Of a DNA stretch of 64,000 bases, positions 8,593 through 21,460 are shown piece by piece. This DNA is from Microbacterium sp. No. 7 (GTDB lineage: Bacteria; Actinomycetota; Actinomycetes; Actinomycetales; Microbacteriaceae). The notes under the pieces are model-generated. The model ran no database searches and was not told the DNA's origin. It saw only the letters and a list, made by a program, of their open reading frames with translations. Position numbers and translations under genes: made by a program. Location: contig NZ_CP012697.1 of assembly GCF_001314225.1 (NCBI RefSeq), forward strand, positions 248,001-312,000. The letters run 5' to 3'. The stretch's first letter is position 1. Each line of letters opens with the position of its first letter.

Positions 8593-8807
8593 TTGACAAA
8601 CGTCACATTTTCCCCAGCTTGATCCACACCCACGCAACCCTCAAGTGGTACTTCAAGCAGGTTTCCCATCCACAGGGTGTGGAAACAGGAACCCCAGGTC
8701 GTAAGGGATTTAATTTCTCTCATCTCCCTGCGAGAGGGTAGTTTTCCACAGGAGCTTTGCACAGGGAGGGCGGCGTTTCTCGCACGTTTTCCCCAGGGTT
8801 ATCCACA
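8593..8807 (+). promoter_or_regulatory. dnaB upstream region with several DnaA-box-like sites
   Basis: The 404-base gap between rplI and dnaB has a TTGACA at 8593-8598 that could be a -35 element. It also has a run of sites resembling the DnaA box TTATCCACA: 8619-8628 TTGATCCACA, 8666-8674 CCATCCACA, 8678-8685 TGTGGAAA (reverse), 8742-8750 TTTTCCACA and an exact TTATCCACA at 8799-8807. The stretch is less GC-rich than its surroundings, with TAAGGGATTTAATTTCTCTC at 8702-8721. DnaA control of dnaB, or proximity to the replication origin, are possible readings. Confidence 0.55.
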
Positions 8808-8882
8808 GGGGTGTTTGCGGGTGTCGGAACCCCCACCTAACGTGTCGGGAGGCCTCCACGCAGGGCCGGGGAAGGGGGAGCC

Positions 8883-11465
<2,583 letters not shown>

Positions 11466-11556
11466 GTGTAGGTTCCACGCCGAAATGACATATTCCACGG
11501 GTAGTTGGCAGGCACTTGGCATCCCTGCCATTTGCTGTGGACGGAAGGATTGATAG

Positions 11557-12381
11557 GTGGGCGACACCCCCATCGGTTGGCTCTCTGACCTCAACGCGAA
11601 GTACACGCCGAGCTCGACCCAGTTCGACGCGGCCCGAGGGCATCGCGCGTCCATCGAGTCGCGGCTCGACAGCGACCTTGGCGTGCGCGAGATGTTTGAG
11701 ATTGGATCGCTACGACATGGGACCGGCGTTTGGATCTACAGCGATGCGGACTACCTGGTGTCGCTCAAGGGGATCCGTCCGGAGTCGATCTGGACCATGC
11801 TCGAGAAGGTGAAGAGCAGTCTGGAGAGGCGATTTCCGAGCACCACAATCAGTACGCGTCGACCCGCCGTCGTATGCAAGTTCTCGGATGGAACCGTCGA
11901 AGTCGTGCCGGGCTACCCGGCAACGACCGGCCACTGGATCGCGCATCCTTCCGGGGGGTGGATGCTCACACATCCCAAGGACCACAACGCGTACGTCAAC
12001 GGGGTGAACAGTCGGCACAGTGGTGCCGTCAAGAAGCTGGCGCGCGAGCTGAAGGTCTGGAAGTACAAGCGCAACGTTCCAATCTCTTCGTGCTACCTGG
12101 AGATGCGGGCCGCGAAGTACATGGATGGGCAGGACACGTATTCGGCGGTCTGGGATCTCCATGGCGCGCTGAAGCATCTCCAGGATGTCGGGCTGGCCGC
12201 GATGAACGATCCGACAGGACTGGGTTCGCGTTTCACCGCGTGCTCATCCGACACGAACACGGCGGACGCTCTCTCGAAACTGAACACAGCAGTAGCGCGC
12301 GCGGGTCGTGCCAAGGCGCACTGGGTCGCCGGCAAGAGCGCCGAGTCCATCGACGATCTCAAACTTCTATTCAACCAATGA
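11557..12381 (+). CDS. CD-NTase-like (SMODS-type) nucleotidyltransferase, first of two
   Basis: The 274-residue protein has a nucleotidyltransferase signature: GS at residues 50-51 within GSLRHGT, then D63-A-D65 within YSDADYLVSL, and an acidic strand TVEVVPGY (E115) at the third metal position. A helical C-terminal part includes NSRHSGAVKKLARELKVWKYK, like the OAS/CD-NTase helical domain. Such enzymes make cyclic oligonucleotide signals in CBASS. The start is GTG 11557 with GGAAGGAT upstream. Its stop overlaps the next start (ATGA), so it is coupled to the S-4TM gene. It is about as long as a minimal CD-NTase and shares little obvious sequence with the third gene. Confidence 0.75.
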   Translation: MGDTPIGWLSDLNAKYTPSSTQFDAARGHRASIESRLDSDLGVREMFEIGSLRHGTGVWIYSDADYLVSLKGIRPESIWTMLEKVKSSLERRFPSTTISTRRPAVVCKFSDGTVEVVPGYPATTGHWIAHPSGGWMLTHPKDHNAYVNGVNSRHSGAVKKLARELKVWKYKRNVPISSCYLEMRAAKYMDGQDTYSAVWDLHGALKHLQDVGLAAMNDPTGLGSRFTACSSDTNTADALSKLNTAVARAGRAKAHWVAGKSAESIDDLKLLFNQ

Positions 12382-13316
12382 CGGCTTCGCACGCGGGCCG
12401 CGACTATACGCCGCCAACGAGCGCCACGATGCGCGAGCGGCAGAATCACATGGACGCGCTCCGCTTGCTGATCGCGCAACGTCGCATATACAGCGTCGCG
12501 AAGCGATGGCAGTCCGCTCGATGGGTCGGCGTGATGATCATTGGCATCGCAGCGCCCGTGCTGGCCATCATCGTCCCACAGGCAGCGGTCGTCGTCGGCG
12601 CCGTCGCGGGAGCTTGGCTCTTCTTTGGACGGACAGCATTCGCGTGGGGTGAGACCCTGAAGATGGGGAGGGCAGCTGCGGTCCAGGAGGACTTCGATCG
12701 CTACGTCTTCGCCATGCCCGTGACGATTGCCCGAACGACAGCGCCAACCCGCGAGGACATCGCCGCCATAGCCGGAGATCGTGCACAGACCCTCGCCATC
12801 GCGCGACGAGAGAAGCTTCTCGACTGGTATCCGATCAGTCCCGGCGCGTCAGGGGCCACGTCGGTCGCCGTGTCCCAGCGAGCAAACGCTGCGTACTCCG
12901 ATCGTCTACTTCGTGCCACCGTGGCCGTCTGGGCCAGCGCAAGCCTCGGGTGGGCGTTGTTGATGACGATCGTGAGCATGGCGGCGGGACTCAGCTTGGG
13001 TACGTTCCTCGTGGGAGTGCTTCTCCCCGTGTTGCCAGCGTGCCTCGATGCATTTGAGTACATCCGCAGCACATTCCTGGCTGCCCGAGATCGCCGGGAT
13101 CTCGCCGCGACCATCGAGTCGCGCCTGCTTACCGGAGCAGCTCCTGTGGATGGTCAGGAGCTGCTGGTCTGGCAGGAACGGATCTACGAGCTCCGCCAGA
13201 CCACGCCGCAGATCCCCAACTGGCTCTACCGACTGTTGAGGCCGAGGAACGAAGCGGCGATGTATGCCGCCGCTGATGATCTGACCATGGGGCGGCCAAA
13301 CGAGGAGGATGTGTGA
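12378..13316 (+). CDS. S-4TM family pore-forming effector
   Basis: The 312-residue protein has two pairs of membrane segments, about residues 49-66 and 69-85, then 180-200 and 205-223. The soluble region between them contains QEDFDRYVFAMPV, characteristic of the SMODS-associated 4TM family. Charged cytoplasmic tails flank the pairs. In CBASS such proteins are thought to open or disrupt the membrane when a cyclic nucleotide binds, killing infected cells. It sits between two nucleotidyltransferase genes, overlapping both by 4 bases, so all three should be made together. The ligand-sensing site cannot be identified from sequence alone. Confidence 0.8.
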   Translation: MTASHAGRDYTPPTSATMRERQNHMDALRLLIAQRRIYSVAKRWQSARWVGVMIIGIAAPVLAIIVPQAAVVVGAVAGAWLFFGRTAFAWGETLKMGRAAAVQEDFDRYVFAMPVTIARTTAPTREDIAAIAGDRAQTLAIARREKLLDWYPISPGASGATSVAVSQRANAAYSDRLLRATVAVWASASLGWALLMTIVSMAAGLSLGTFLVGVLLPVLPACLDAFEYIRSTFLAARDRRDLAATIESRLLTGAAPVDGQELLVWQERIYELRQTTPQIPNWLYRLLRPRNEAAMYAAADDLTMGRPNEEDV

Positions 13317-14185
13317 CGCTGACGACAGCCCAGGCGTTCGCGAGCTTTCAGGAGAGCCTGACGGCCACGGCCTACCAGACTGGAACGTTGATTCCGGCGA
13401 GGAGGCGAGGCGTTGAGGAGCGCTTGAGTGGAGCCTTCCCATCCTCGTCCGATCTTCCGTTTTCCGAGTGCAAGATGATGGGTTCTGCCGCGAAGGGCAC
13501 GATCATCCGACCATTTGACGATGTCGACGTCCTGGCAGTGTTCTCGAACGTGAAGAACGCGTGGAACACGTATCAGTGGGACTCGCAGAGCTTCATCTAT
13601 CGCATCCGTGCGGCCTACAGTGGGCTTTCAGTTCAACAGGTCGGGACTCGGGGGCAGGCCGTGCGCGTGTTCTATGAGGGAGGTGGTCACGTTGACATCG
13701 CTCCCGTATTCGAGGTCGGCGGCGGGGTCTACAAGCTGCCTGCGGGTGACGGCACATGGATTAGCACCGCTCCGTTCGTCGCTTCCAACTGGTACGCGGA
13801 TCGCCACCGTGATCTTGGCTACCAGTTGTCGCCCGTGATTCGGCTCCTGAAGGCGTGGAATCGCGCACACTCACGACGACTGCGGTCGTTCCATCTCGAG
13901 ACGGTAGCCGCGACGGTCTTCGGGCAGCTCGGGACTGATCATCGCGTCGCGGTGCTGCGCTTCTTCGAGTGGTCACAGACGAGGTTGGCAGTGGCGGATC
14001 CGGGAGGGCAGAGCGGCAACCTGAGCGGCTACTTGTCATGGACTGCGCACCAGGACGTCGTGCAAGCCCTAGAGTCGGCGCGGGTACGCGCGGCGAATGC
14101 GATTGCGGCGGAGCAGCGTGCGGACCACGCGGAGGCTAAGCGCCAATGGGCCGTCGTCTTCGGACCCGACTTTCCGACGAGCTAA
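13313..14185 (+). CDS. CD-NTase-like (SMODS-type) nucleotidyltransferase, second of two
   Basis: The 290-residue protein has the classic pattern: GS at 57-58 within MMGSAAKGT, then D70-V-D72 within DDVDVLAVF, and a third acid D128 in GGHVDIAPVF. The helical C-terminal half includes LSPVIRLLKAWNRAHSRRLRSFHLET. It is the more canonical synthase of the operon. Its GTG start (13313) overlaps the effector stop (GTGA). No Cap2/Cap3 (E1/E2, JAB) or HORMA/TRIP13 genes follow, so this looks like a type I (minimal) CBASS. An insertion sequence begins soon after the stop. Confidence 0.82.
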   Translation: MTLTTAQAFASFQESLTATAYQTGTLIPARRRGVEERLSGAFPSSSDLPFSECKMMGSAAKGTIIRPFDDVDVLAVFSNVKNAWNTYQWDSQSFIYRIRAAYSGLSVQQVGTRGQAVRVFYEGGGHVDIAPVFEVGGGVYKLPAGDGTWISTAPFVASNWYADRHRDLGYQLSPVIRLLKAWNRAHSRRLRSFHLETVAATVFGQLGTDHRVAVLRFFEWSQTRLAVADPGGQSGNLSGYLSWTAHQDVVQALESARVRAANAIAAEQRADHAEAKRQWAVVFGPDFPTS

Positions 14186-14282
14186 CTGTACTTCCCCGGG
14201 AGGTTGTGAACGGGTGAGGTAGGCGAAGACCTCCGGGCAGGATGTGGGTTACCACACTCGCATCCTGACCACGGAGGTCTTC

Positions 14283-14448
14283 GTGTCTCACGCTAACGCG
14301 CCTTTGACGCCGGAAGGGCGTCGTCGTCTTGCTGTCCTCGTCGTGGATCGGGGCTGGTCGTTGCGGCGGGTAGCGGAACGGTTCCAGTGCTCGCCCGCGA
14401 CGGCGAAACGGTGGGTCGACCGGTATCGGGCTGGGCTGCCGTTGACGG
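14283..14448 (+). pseudogene. IS481-family transposase, 5' part (split by IS21)
   Basis: GTG at 14283 starts VSHANAPLTPEGRRRLAVL, then a helix-turn-helix (WSLRRVAERFQCSPATAKRWVDRYRAG), which is the IS481-type N-terminus. The frame is cut at 14448 by an IS21 element. Deleting the IS21 and one copy of the GACGG duplication joins this part perfectly to 16576 onward, giving GLPLTDRSFRPQ across the junction. Confidence 0.85.
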
Positions 14449-14510
14449 TGTCGGCGGCGCTCGAACTCTGGACGCTTTCGGCGCTCGAAAAGTGAACGGT
14501 TGCGGGCAGT

Positions 14511-16510
<2,000 letters not shown>

Positions 16511-16575
16511 TCTCCAATCGTTGAGTGTCCACTTTTCGAGCGCCGCTATCGATCAGTTCTCAAGCGCCGTCGACA

Positions 16576-17363
16576 GACGGACCGCAGCTTCAGGCCGCAG
16601 ACCTCGCCGAACCGGCTCCCGCGGAAGACGGAGCGGAGGATCGTGTCGTTGCGGTTCACCCGCCGGTGGGGTCCGCACCGGATCGCGTATCACCTGGGCC
16701 TCGCCCGCTCGACGGTCGGCCGGGTGCTGGCCAGGTATGGGATGCCGAAGCTCGTGAACATCGATCAGGCCACCGGGCTGCCAGTCCGCAAGCCGACGCC
16801 GAAGCGGTACGAGGTCGCAAGACCGGGCCAGCTGATCCACGTCGACATCAAGAAGCAGGGCCGGATCCCTGATGGCGGCGGCTGGCGCGCCTTCGGCCGC
16901 GGATCGGCGCAGGACCGTGCCGCGGGATCCGTCCGTGACAAGGCCGCACGGGCAGGAGCGGCCGGCTCCCGCGGCTACCGGTATCTGCACCACGCCGTCG
17001 ACGACAACTCGAGAGTCGCGTACTCGGAGATCCTCGACGACGAACGTAAGGAGACCGCGGCAGGGTTCTGGACCCGCGCGAACGCGTTCTTCGCGAGCCT
17101 CGGAGTCACGGTCACCGCCGTGATGACAGACAACGGCGCGTGCTACCGGTCACACGCGTTCGCGGACGCGCTCGGCGACGGTGTGAAGCACAAGTGGACA
17201 AAGCCGTATCGGCCGCAGACCAACGGGAAGGTCGAACGCTTCAACCGCACCCTCGCCGCCGAATGGGCCTACGCCAAGCCCTACGCCAGCGAAGCAGAGC
17301 GAGCCGCGGCATACGAGACCTGGCTGCATCACTACAATCACCACAGACCCGGCGAATTCAACT
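16576..17363 (+). pseudogene. IS481-family transposase, 3' part, truncated by IS30
   Basis: This continues the IS481 gene: SFRPQTSPNRLPRKTERR, a second DNA-binding region RRWGPHRIAYHLGLARSTVGRV, and the DDE core with HVDIKKQGRI, VMTDNGACYRS and NGKVERFNRTL. The sequence stops matching the family just after HHYNHHRPG, where the IS30 inverted repeat begins at 17364. The last 30 or so residues and the right end of the IS481 element are gone. Confidence 0.85.
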
Positions 17364-18834
17364 GGTCGTCGCAACACCTTGATCGTGGAGGTGTTCAGCA
17401 GTGGCGACAAAGGATTGGCTCGCGAAGACGAGCGAGGTTCCTGAGGGTGCGCGTCGGCAGTGGCGTGCGGATCGAGCGTTGCGGCCGCCGATGCGTTCGC
17501 CTGGACGACCTGAGCCCTCGCGGGCGGTGCAGCGGCAGTTCTGGTGTCTGATCGCGACGGGCATCACCTCGGCCGAGGCGGCGCTGAAGGTGGGCGTGTC
17601 CGTGCCGGTCGGGACCCGTTGGTTTCGTCACGCTGGCGGCATGCCACCGATCTCACTGGCCGAGCCCACCGGCCGCTACCTGTCCTTCGAAGAGCGCGAG
17701 GAGATCGCGCTGTTACGCGCCAAGGATGTCGGGGTGCGTGAGATCGCACGCAGGATCGGCCGCGACCCGGGAACGATCTCCCGCGAGCTACGCCGCAATG
17801 CCGCTACGCGCAGCGGCAAGCAGGAATACCGGGCGCTGGTGGCGCAGTGGAAGGCGCAGCAGGCGGCGAAACGACCGAAGGCGGCGAGATTGGTGACCAA
17901 CGCTAGGCTGCGCGAGTACGTCCAGGACCGTCTCGCCGGCAACGTTCGCCGGCCTGATGGCAGCGTCGTCGTTGGCCCGGAGCCGCTGGCATGGAAGGGG
18001 CGGAACAAGCCGCACCGGCAGGACAGGCGGTGGGCGATCGCGTGGAGCCCGGAGCAGATCTCGCATCGGTTGGAGATCGACTTCCCGGATGATGAGTCCA
18101 TGCGCATCAGCCACGAGGCGATCTACCAGTCGCTGTTCATCCAAGGCCGTGGCGCGCTCAAACGCGAGCTCGTCACCTGCCTGCGAACCGGCCGTGCGCT
18201 CCGGCGGCCACGGGCTCGAACGCAGAACCGCCCGCAAGGGCACGTCACCGCCGATGTCGTGTTCTCCGAACGCCCCGCAGAGGCTGCGGACCGCGCCGTC
18301 CCTGGGCACTGGGAAGGCGACCTGATCATCGGCACCGGCCGGTCGGCGATCGGCACGATCGTCGAGCGCAAGAGCCGCTCGACCCTGCTGGTGCATCTGC
18401 CGCGGCTGGAAGGCTATGGCGAGATCCCACCGGTCAAGAACGGTCCTGCGCTGGGCGGCTACGGCGCCGTCGCGATGAACGCCGCGCTCATCGCGACGAT
18501 GACCAAGCTCCCCGAACAGCTCCGGAAGACGCTCACGTGGGACCGCGGCAAGGAACTCTCAGCGCATGCCCAGTTCGCGCTCGAGACGGGCACGAAGGTG
18601 TTCTTCGCTGATCCCCACTCGCCCTGGCAACGCCCGACGAACGAGAACACCAACGGGTTGCTGCGACAGTACTTCCCGAAGGGCACCGACCTCTCACGGT
18701 GGTCCGCGGAAGACCTCGAAGCAGTCGCTCTCGCGCTGAACAACCGGCCACGCAAGGCCCTCGACTGGAAGACACCCGCCGAGGTGTTCGAAGAGCAGCT
18801 ACGCTCGCTTCAACAACCCGGTGTTGCAACGACC
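17364..18834 (+). mobile_element. IS30-family insertion sequence
   Basis: Terminal repeats GGTCGTCGCAACACC (17364-17378) and its inverse GGTGTTGCAACGACC (18820-18834; one mismatch) bracket a single transposase gene, 1471 bp in all. The left neighbour is a truncated IS481 gene and the right neighbour a truncated IS3-type gene. No direct duplication is visible at the two sides, so the two flanks probably did not adjoin before insertion. Confidence 0.85.
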
Positions 18835-18840
18835 GGTTGA
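17401..18840 (+). CDS. IS30-family transposase
   Basis: The 479-residue protein has an N-terminal extension, a helix-turn-helix (LSFEEREEIALLRAKDVG, then REIARRIGRDPGTISREL) at about residues 93-130, and the IS30 DDE core: GHWEGDLIIG, LTWDRGKELS and NENTNGLLRQYFPKG. It cuts and joins the element ends. Its reading frame runs through the right inverted repeat and stops at 18840, just outside it, so its last residues come from the flanking sequence. It starts at GTG 17401, with GTGGAGGTG nearby upstream. It appears functional. Confidence 0.93.
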   Translation: MATKDWLAKTSEVPEGARRQWRADRALRPPMRSPGRPEPSRAVQRQFWCLIATGITSAEAALKVGVSVPVGTRWFRHAGGMPPISLAEPTGRYLSFEEREEIALLRAKDVGVREIARRIGRDPGTISRELRRNAATRSGKQEYRALVAQWKAQQAAKRPKAARLVTNARLREYVQDRLAGNVRRPDGSVVVGPEPLAWKGRNKPHRQDRRWAIAWSPEQISHRLEIDFPDDESMRISHEAIYQSLFIQGRGALKRELVTCLRTGRALRRPRARTQNRPQGHVTADVVFSERPAEAADRAVPGHWEGDLIIGTGRSAIGTIVERKSRSTLLVHLPRLEGYGEIPPVKNGPALGGYGAVAMNAALIATMTKLPEQLRKTLTWDRGKELSAHAQFALETGTKVFFADPHSPWQRPTNENTNGLLRQYFPKGTDLSRWSAEDLEAVALALNNRPRKALDWKTPAEVFEEQLRSLQQPGVATTG

Positions 18841-19147
18841 ACGCAGGGTCTACACCTCGATTGCCTTCACGGACCGGCTCGTCGACGAAGGCATCGACCC
18901 CTCGGTCGGGTCCGTCGGCGACGCCTACGACAACTCCCTCGCGGAATCGCAGATCGGGCTCTACAAGTCCGAGCTCATCCACCACGACGGGCCCTGGCGC
19001 GACATCGACCAGGTCGAGGCGGCAACCGCGTCCTGGGTGCTGTGGTTCAACACGGAGCGCACCCACGGCTCCATCGACGACCTCACACCCCTTGAGGTCG
19101 AGCAGCTCGACTACGCTCGCAACGAACCGGTCGGAAAAGCCGGCTGA
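18835..19147 (+). pseudogene. IS3-family transposase OrfB remnant (C-terminus)
   Basis: About 100 residues after the IS30 end match the C-terminal part of IS3-type OrfB: SVGDAYDNSLAESQIGLYK with the catalytic Glu, then ASWVLWFNTERTHGSIDDLTP. The N-terminal two thirds, OrfA and the left end are missing. Together with the truncated IS481 on the other side, this marks a past rearrangement around the IS30 element. Confidence 0.8.
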
Positions 19148-19183
19148 CACCAGTAAAACGCTCTCCGGACACGCCGGGGCGAG

Positions 19184-19366
19184 TCATTCACCTGCCGGGA
19201 GCATTGCATTCAGGTTGAACACGCGATCGATCATGCGATTCTGCGGGGTCTCAGGGTCGGCGCTGACCTGGTTGCCATCGATGTCGACGGTCAACGGGGG
19301 CACTGAGCGATACGTACGCGCGATAACGGCGACCCCGGCGGGGACTGCGTGGGGGCCCACGCTTAG
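19184..19366 (-). pseudogene. C-terminal fragment of an unidentified gene, split by IS1380
   Basis: On the minus strand a frame ends with VFNLNAMLPAGE at 19184. It runs back to the IS1380 boundary, with the segment VAVIARTYRSVPPLTVDIDG. Removing the IS1380 and one CTTAG copy joins it in frame to 21038-21195 minus, giving YPAAVELLSVGPHAVPAG across the junction. I do not recognise the family. The upstream part hits a stop at about 21197 without a start, so the gene was already broken or frameshifted. Confidence 0.5.
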
Positions 19367-21033
19367 CCTCGATCCACCGATGAGCCTCGGGCGGCCCGGG
19401 CCGGGGTGGTCGGCGGGCGGTGATGTGTCGGGGGCAGGGGTGAGTTCCGGGCGTCGCATCCCGGTCGTCCACGTGGTCCTCGGTCGTGCCGCGGTCGCGG
19501 CGGTGGTCAGGCGAGAGCGACTGGTGGCGGCGCGTGCGTGATCGCGAAGAGCCGCGCGAACGCTGTCTGCCATGGCCAGGCCTTCGGGAGGTGTAGCGTG
19601 ATCCGGCGCGCGGACCGCGCCAGCCGTGCGGGGACGTGGATGAGGGTGCGGCGGATGGTCGCGGTCGTGGCTCTCGTAAGGCGTCCCGTGTGGTCGGCGA
19701 TCACGCCGGCGGCGCGGGTGAGGTTGAAGGCGATCACGGCGAGGACCAGCCAGGCGCTGTTCGCGGTGAACACCCCGGAGGGCAGGTGCGCGAGCGGGCC
19801 GTTCTTGAGGTCGGCGTGGACCTGTTCGATGATCGCGTGACCGCGGTGAGTCTTGTCCGCGACGACGGTGCCCATGTCGTCGTTGCTGGTGGTGGTGAAG
19901 AACGCGTGGTGCCGGTAGACGTCGAACAGTGTCGGCTGCTCCACCTTGTTCGGGTTCAGATCGGGGATACGGCGCACCACCAGCCGCCCTTCGATGCGCT
20001 CAGCCTTGCGCCTCGATCGGAACGCGGTGAACGGAACCTCGGCGACCTCGGCTTTGGAGATCAGTTGCCCGGTGCTCTCGTCACGGATCGAGTCGGTGTA
20101 CTCGATCATCGTCCACGCATCCTCGGGGATCGTCGCGATCGCGGCCCTCACCGCAGGGTCCATCCGGACAGTCACCGACACGTCGGCGCCGGCCGTGATC
20201 GCGGTGCCGATGGTGGCGTACCCGTAGAAGGCAGAGTCCGCACGAAGTAACGGCCGAGCCCCGGCGGCGACGCCGGTGCGGCGCAGAGTCGCCAGGGCGT
20301 CGCCGACGATCCGTGCGGCGCCTTTCGGGGATCCTGTCTTCCCCTGCCGCAGCCGCTGGGCGAGGACCACCGGCGCCGACGAGGTCGTCGACGCGGTCGC
20401 GAGCAGCGCGTTCAGGCCGCGGACGCCGGAGTATCCGAACGAGGCGCCCTGCTTCTGGTAGCCGTGGACCTCGATGATGGTGTCGTCCAGATCGACCATC
20501 ACCCGTGCGTCATCGTTCGCTCGGAGCAGCGGCGTGTCGACAGTGAGATTGGCGAGGACCCGGGAGGCGACCGCGTCGAGCTGTCGGACGTGCCCGAACC
20601 GGAACTCCCGCAGGAACGACCCGAGTGTCGACGGGGCATACGTCCGGTCGAACAGGCGGCCCATCCCGCCATGGCGGATCAGGTTCATGTCGTCAATCGA
20701 GTCCGCCCCCGCGAGCATCCCCGCCACCAGCGCCATCACCTTCGAGCCGGCGTTGGCGCCTCTGTCCGTCGGGACGCTCAACCGGACTTGAGCCAGCTGC
20801 GCGAGCCCCGCGCGCTGCGCGAGCCGGAGCATCGGGACCAGCCCGGCCGCGGACACGAGATTCGGGTCATCGAAGACCGCTGACACCGCGGCCGGAGCGT
20901 GCTTGAATTGCATCTACGAGATGCCTCTCGTTTCTGGGACTTAGAACCTTGACAAGCTCTATTTTCCCTGATCCGAGGGGCATTTCCGTGTCACGACGCC
21001 CGTTCCTCACCCCACCACATCGGTGGATCGAGG
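19367..21033 (-). mobile_element. IS1380-family insertion sequence
   Basis: Ends CCTCGATCCACCGATG (19367-19382) and its inverse CATCGGTGGATCGAGG (21018-21033) bracket one transposase gene, 1667 bp in all. CTTAG occurs immediately outside both ends (19362-19366 and 21034-21038), consistent with a short target duplication. The element splits a minus-strand gene fragment. A 105-base untranslated stretch lies between the transposase start and the right end. Confidence 0.85.
19507..20913 (-). CDS. IS1380-family transposase
   Basis: The 468-residue protein has the IS1380 (DDE_Tnp_1-like) pattern. An N-terminal domain contains GADSIDDMNLIRHGGMGRLF. The first catalytic Asp is in DARVMVDLDDTIIEVHGYQKQGA, the second in LLRADSAFYGY, and the Glu in the C-terminal region GHAIIEQVHADLKNGPLAH. 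It appears full length for the family. The start ATG at 20913 is preceded on the coding strand by a purine-rich stretch (GAGGCATCTCGTAG). Confidence 0.93.
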   Translation of the reverse strand: MQFKHAPAAVSAVFDDPNLVSAAGLVPMLRLAQRAGLAQLAQVRLSVPTDRGANAGSKVMALVAGMLAGADSIDDMNLIRHGGMGRLFDRTYAPSTLGSFLREFRFGHVRQLDAVASRVLANLTVDTPLLRANDDARVMVDLDDTIIEVHGYQKQGASFGYSGVRGLNALLATASTTSSAPVVLAQRLRQGKTGSPKGAARIVGDALATLRRTGVAAGARPLLRADSAFYGYATIGTAITAGADVSVTVRMDPAVRAAIATIPEDAWTMIEYTDSIRDESTGQLISKAEVAEVPFTAFRSRRKAERIEGRLVVRRIPDLNPNKVEQPTLFDVYRHHAFFTTTSNDDMGTVVADKTHRGHAIIEQVHADLKNGPLAHLPSGVFTANSAWLVLAVIAFNLTRAAGVIADHTGRLTRATTATIRRTLIHVPARLARSARRITLHLPKAWPWQTAFARLFAITHAPPPVALA

Positions 21034-21195
21034 CTTAGCAGCTCGACTGCAGCGGGATAGCTATACCCCTCGGACTTCGCCCAGACCGTTCGCAGTTCGA
21101 GTCCCCACGGTGCAGCCGCGGCTTCCTGGTACGTCGAGTGAGTATCGTCGCTGTTGCTCGTGGCGTCCGCGCCGCCCGTCGCCCCGCTGCGCTAC
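21034..21195 (-). pseudogene. Upstream fragment of the unidentified gene split by IS1380
   Basis: Read leftwards, the minus-strand frame includes STYQEAAAAPWGLELRT, then VWAKSEGYSYPAAVELL, up to the CTTAG duplication, and continues in frame at 19366. The frame is closed by a stop at about 21197 and has no start, so only a partial coding remnant remains. No family assigned; it is called coding only because the two halves join in frame across the IS. Confidence 0.4.
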
Positions 21196-21301
21196 GGCAA
21201 CTCGCCACGGTGCCCGCTCGCCAGCCCGAACCCGCCCACGCCTGACCACCGACCCCTCGCCCCGCGGTGGCAGAACACCGCCCGACTTGGAACCGGCCCT
21301 T

Positions 21302-21415
21302 GTGAAGACCCCCATCAAAGCCACCTTCGCCACCGTTGCCGTCGTCATCGTCCTGGTTGACCGGCTAGCCGCGCCGGACCCGGCCGGCGCTGCCGGCGCT
21401 CCCGTGCTCGGGTGA
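21302..21415 (+). pseudogene. Truncated duplicate of the DsbA-like gene start
   Basis: GTG at 21302 begins VKTPIKATFATVAVVIVLV and stops after 37 codons. It resembles the first residues of the thioredoxin-fold gene at 22006 (MKTPVKATLVTIAVVVVMV) and then diverges into an unrelated Ala/Pro-rich tail. This looks like a degraded second copy of that gene's signal anchor, left by duplication or recombination in the island. The rest of 21039-21460 holds nothing else I recognise. Confidence 0.5.
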
Positions 21416-21460
21416 ACCGGGCTCCGAATGGGTTTAGGTGCGCACGGTAGGCTGTGGGCG

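Noticed and set aside
11730..12377. Plus-strand extension upstream of the S-4TM start
   Set aside because: It is a second frame inside the first nucleotidyltransferase; the ATG at 12378 overlaps that gene's stop and fits the family length.
21085..21125. Possible tRNA T-arm (GTTCGAGTCCCC) near the island start
   Set aside because: The bases around it do not pair as a T stem and no acceptor or anticodon arm can be drawn, so it is not a tRNA or a clear attachment site.
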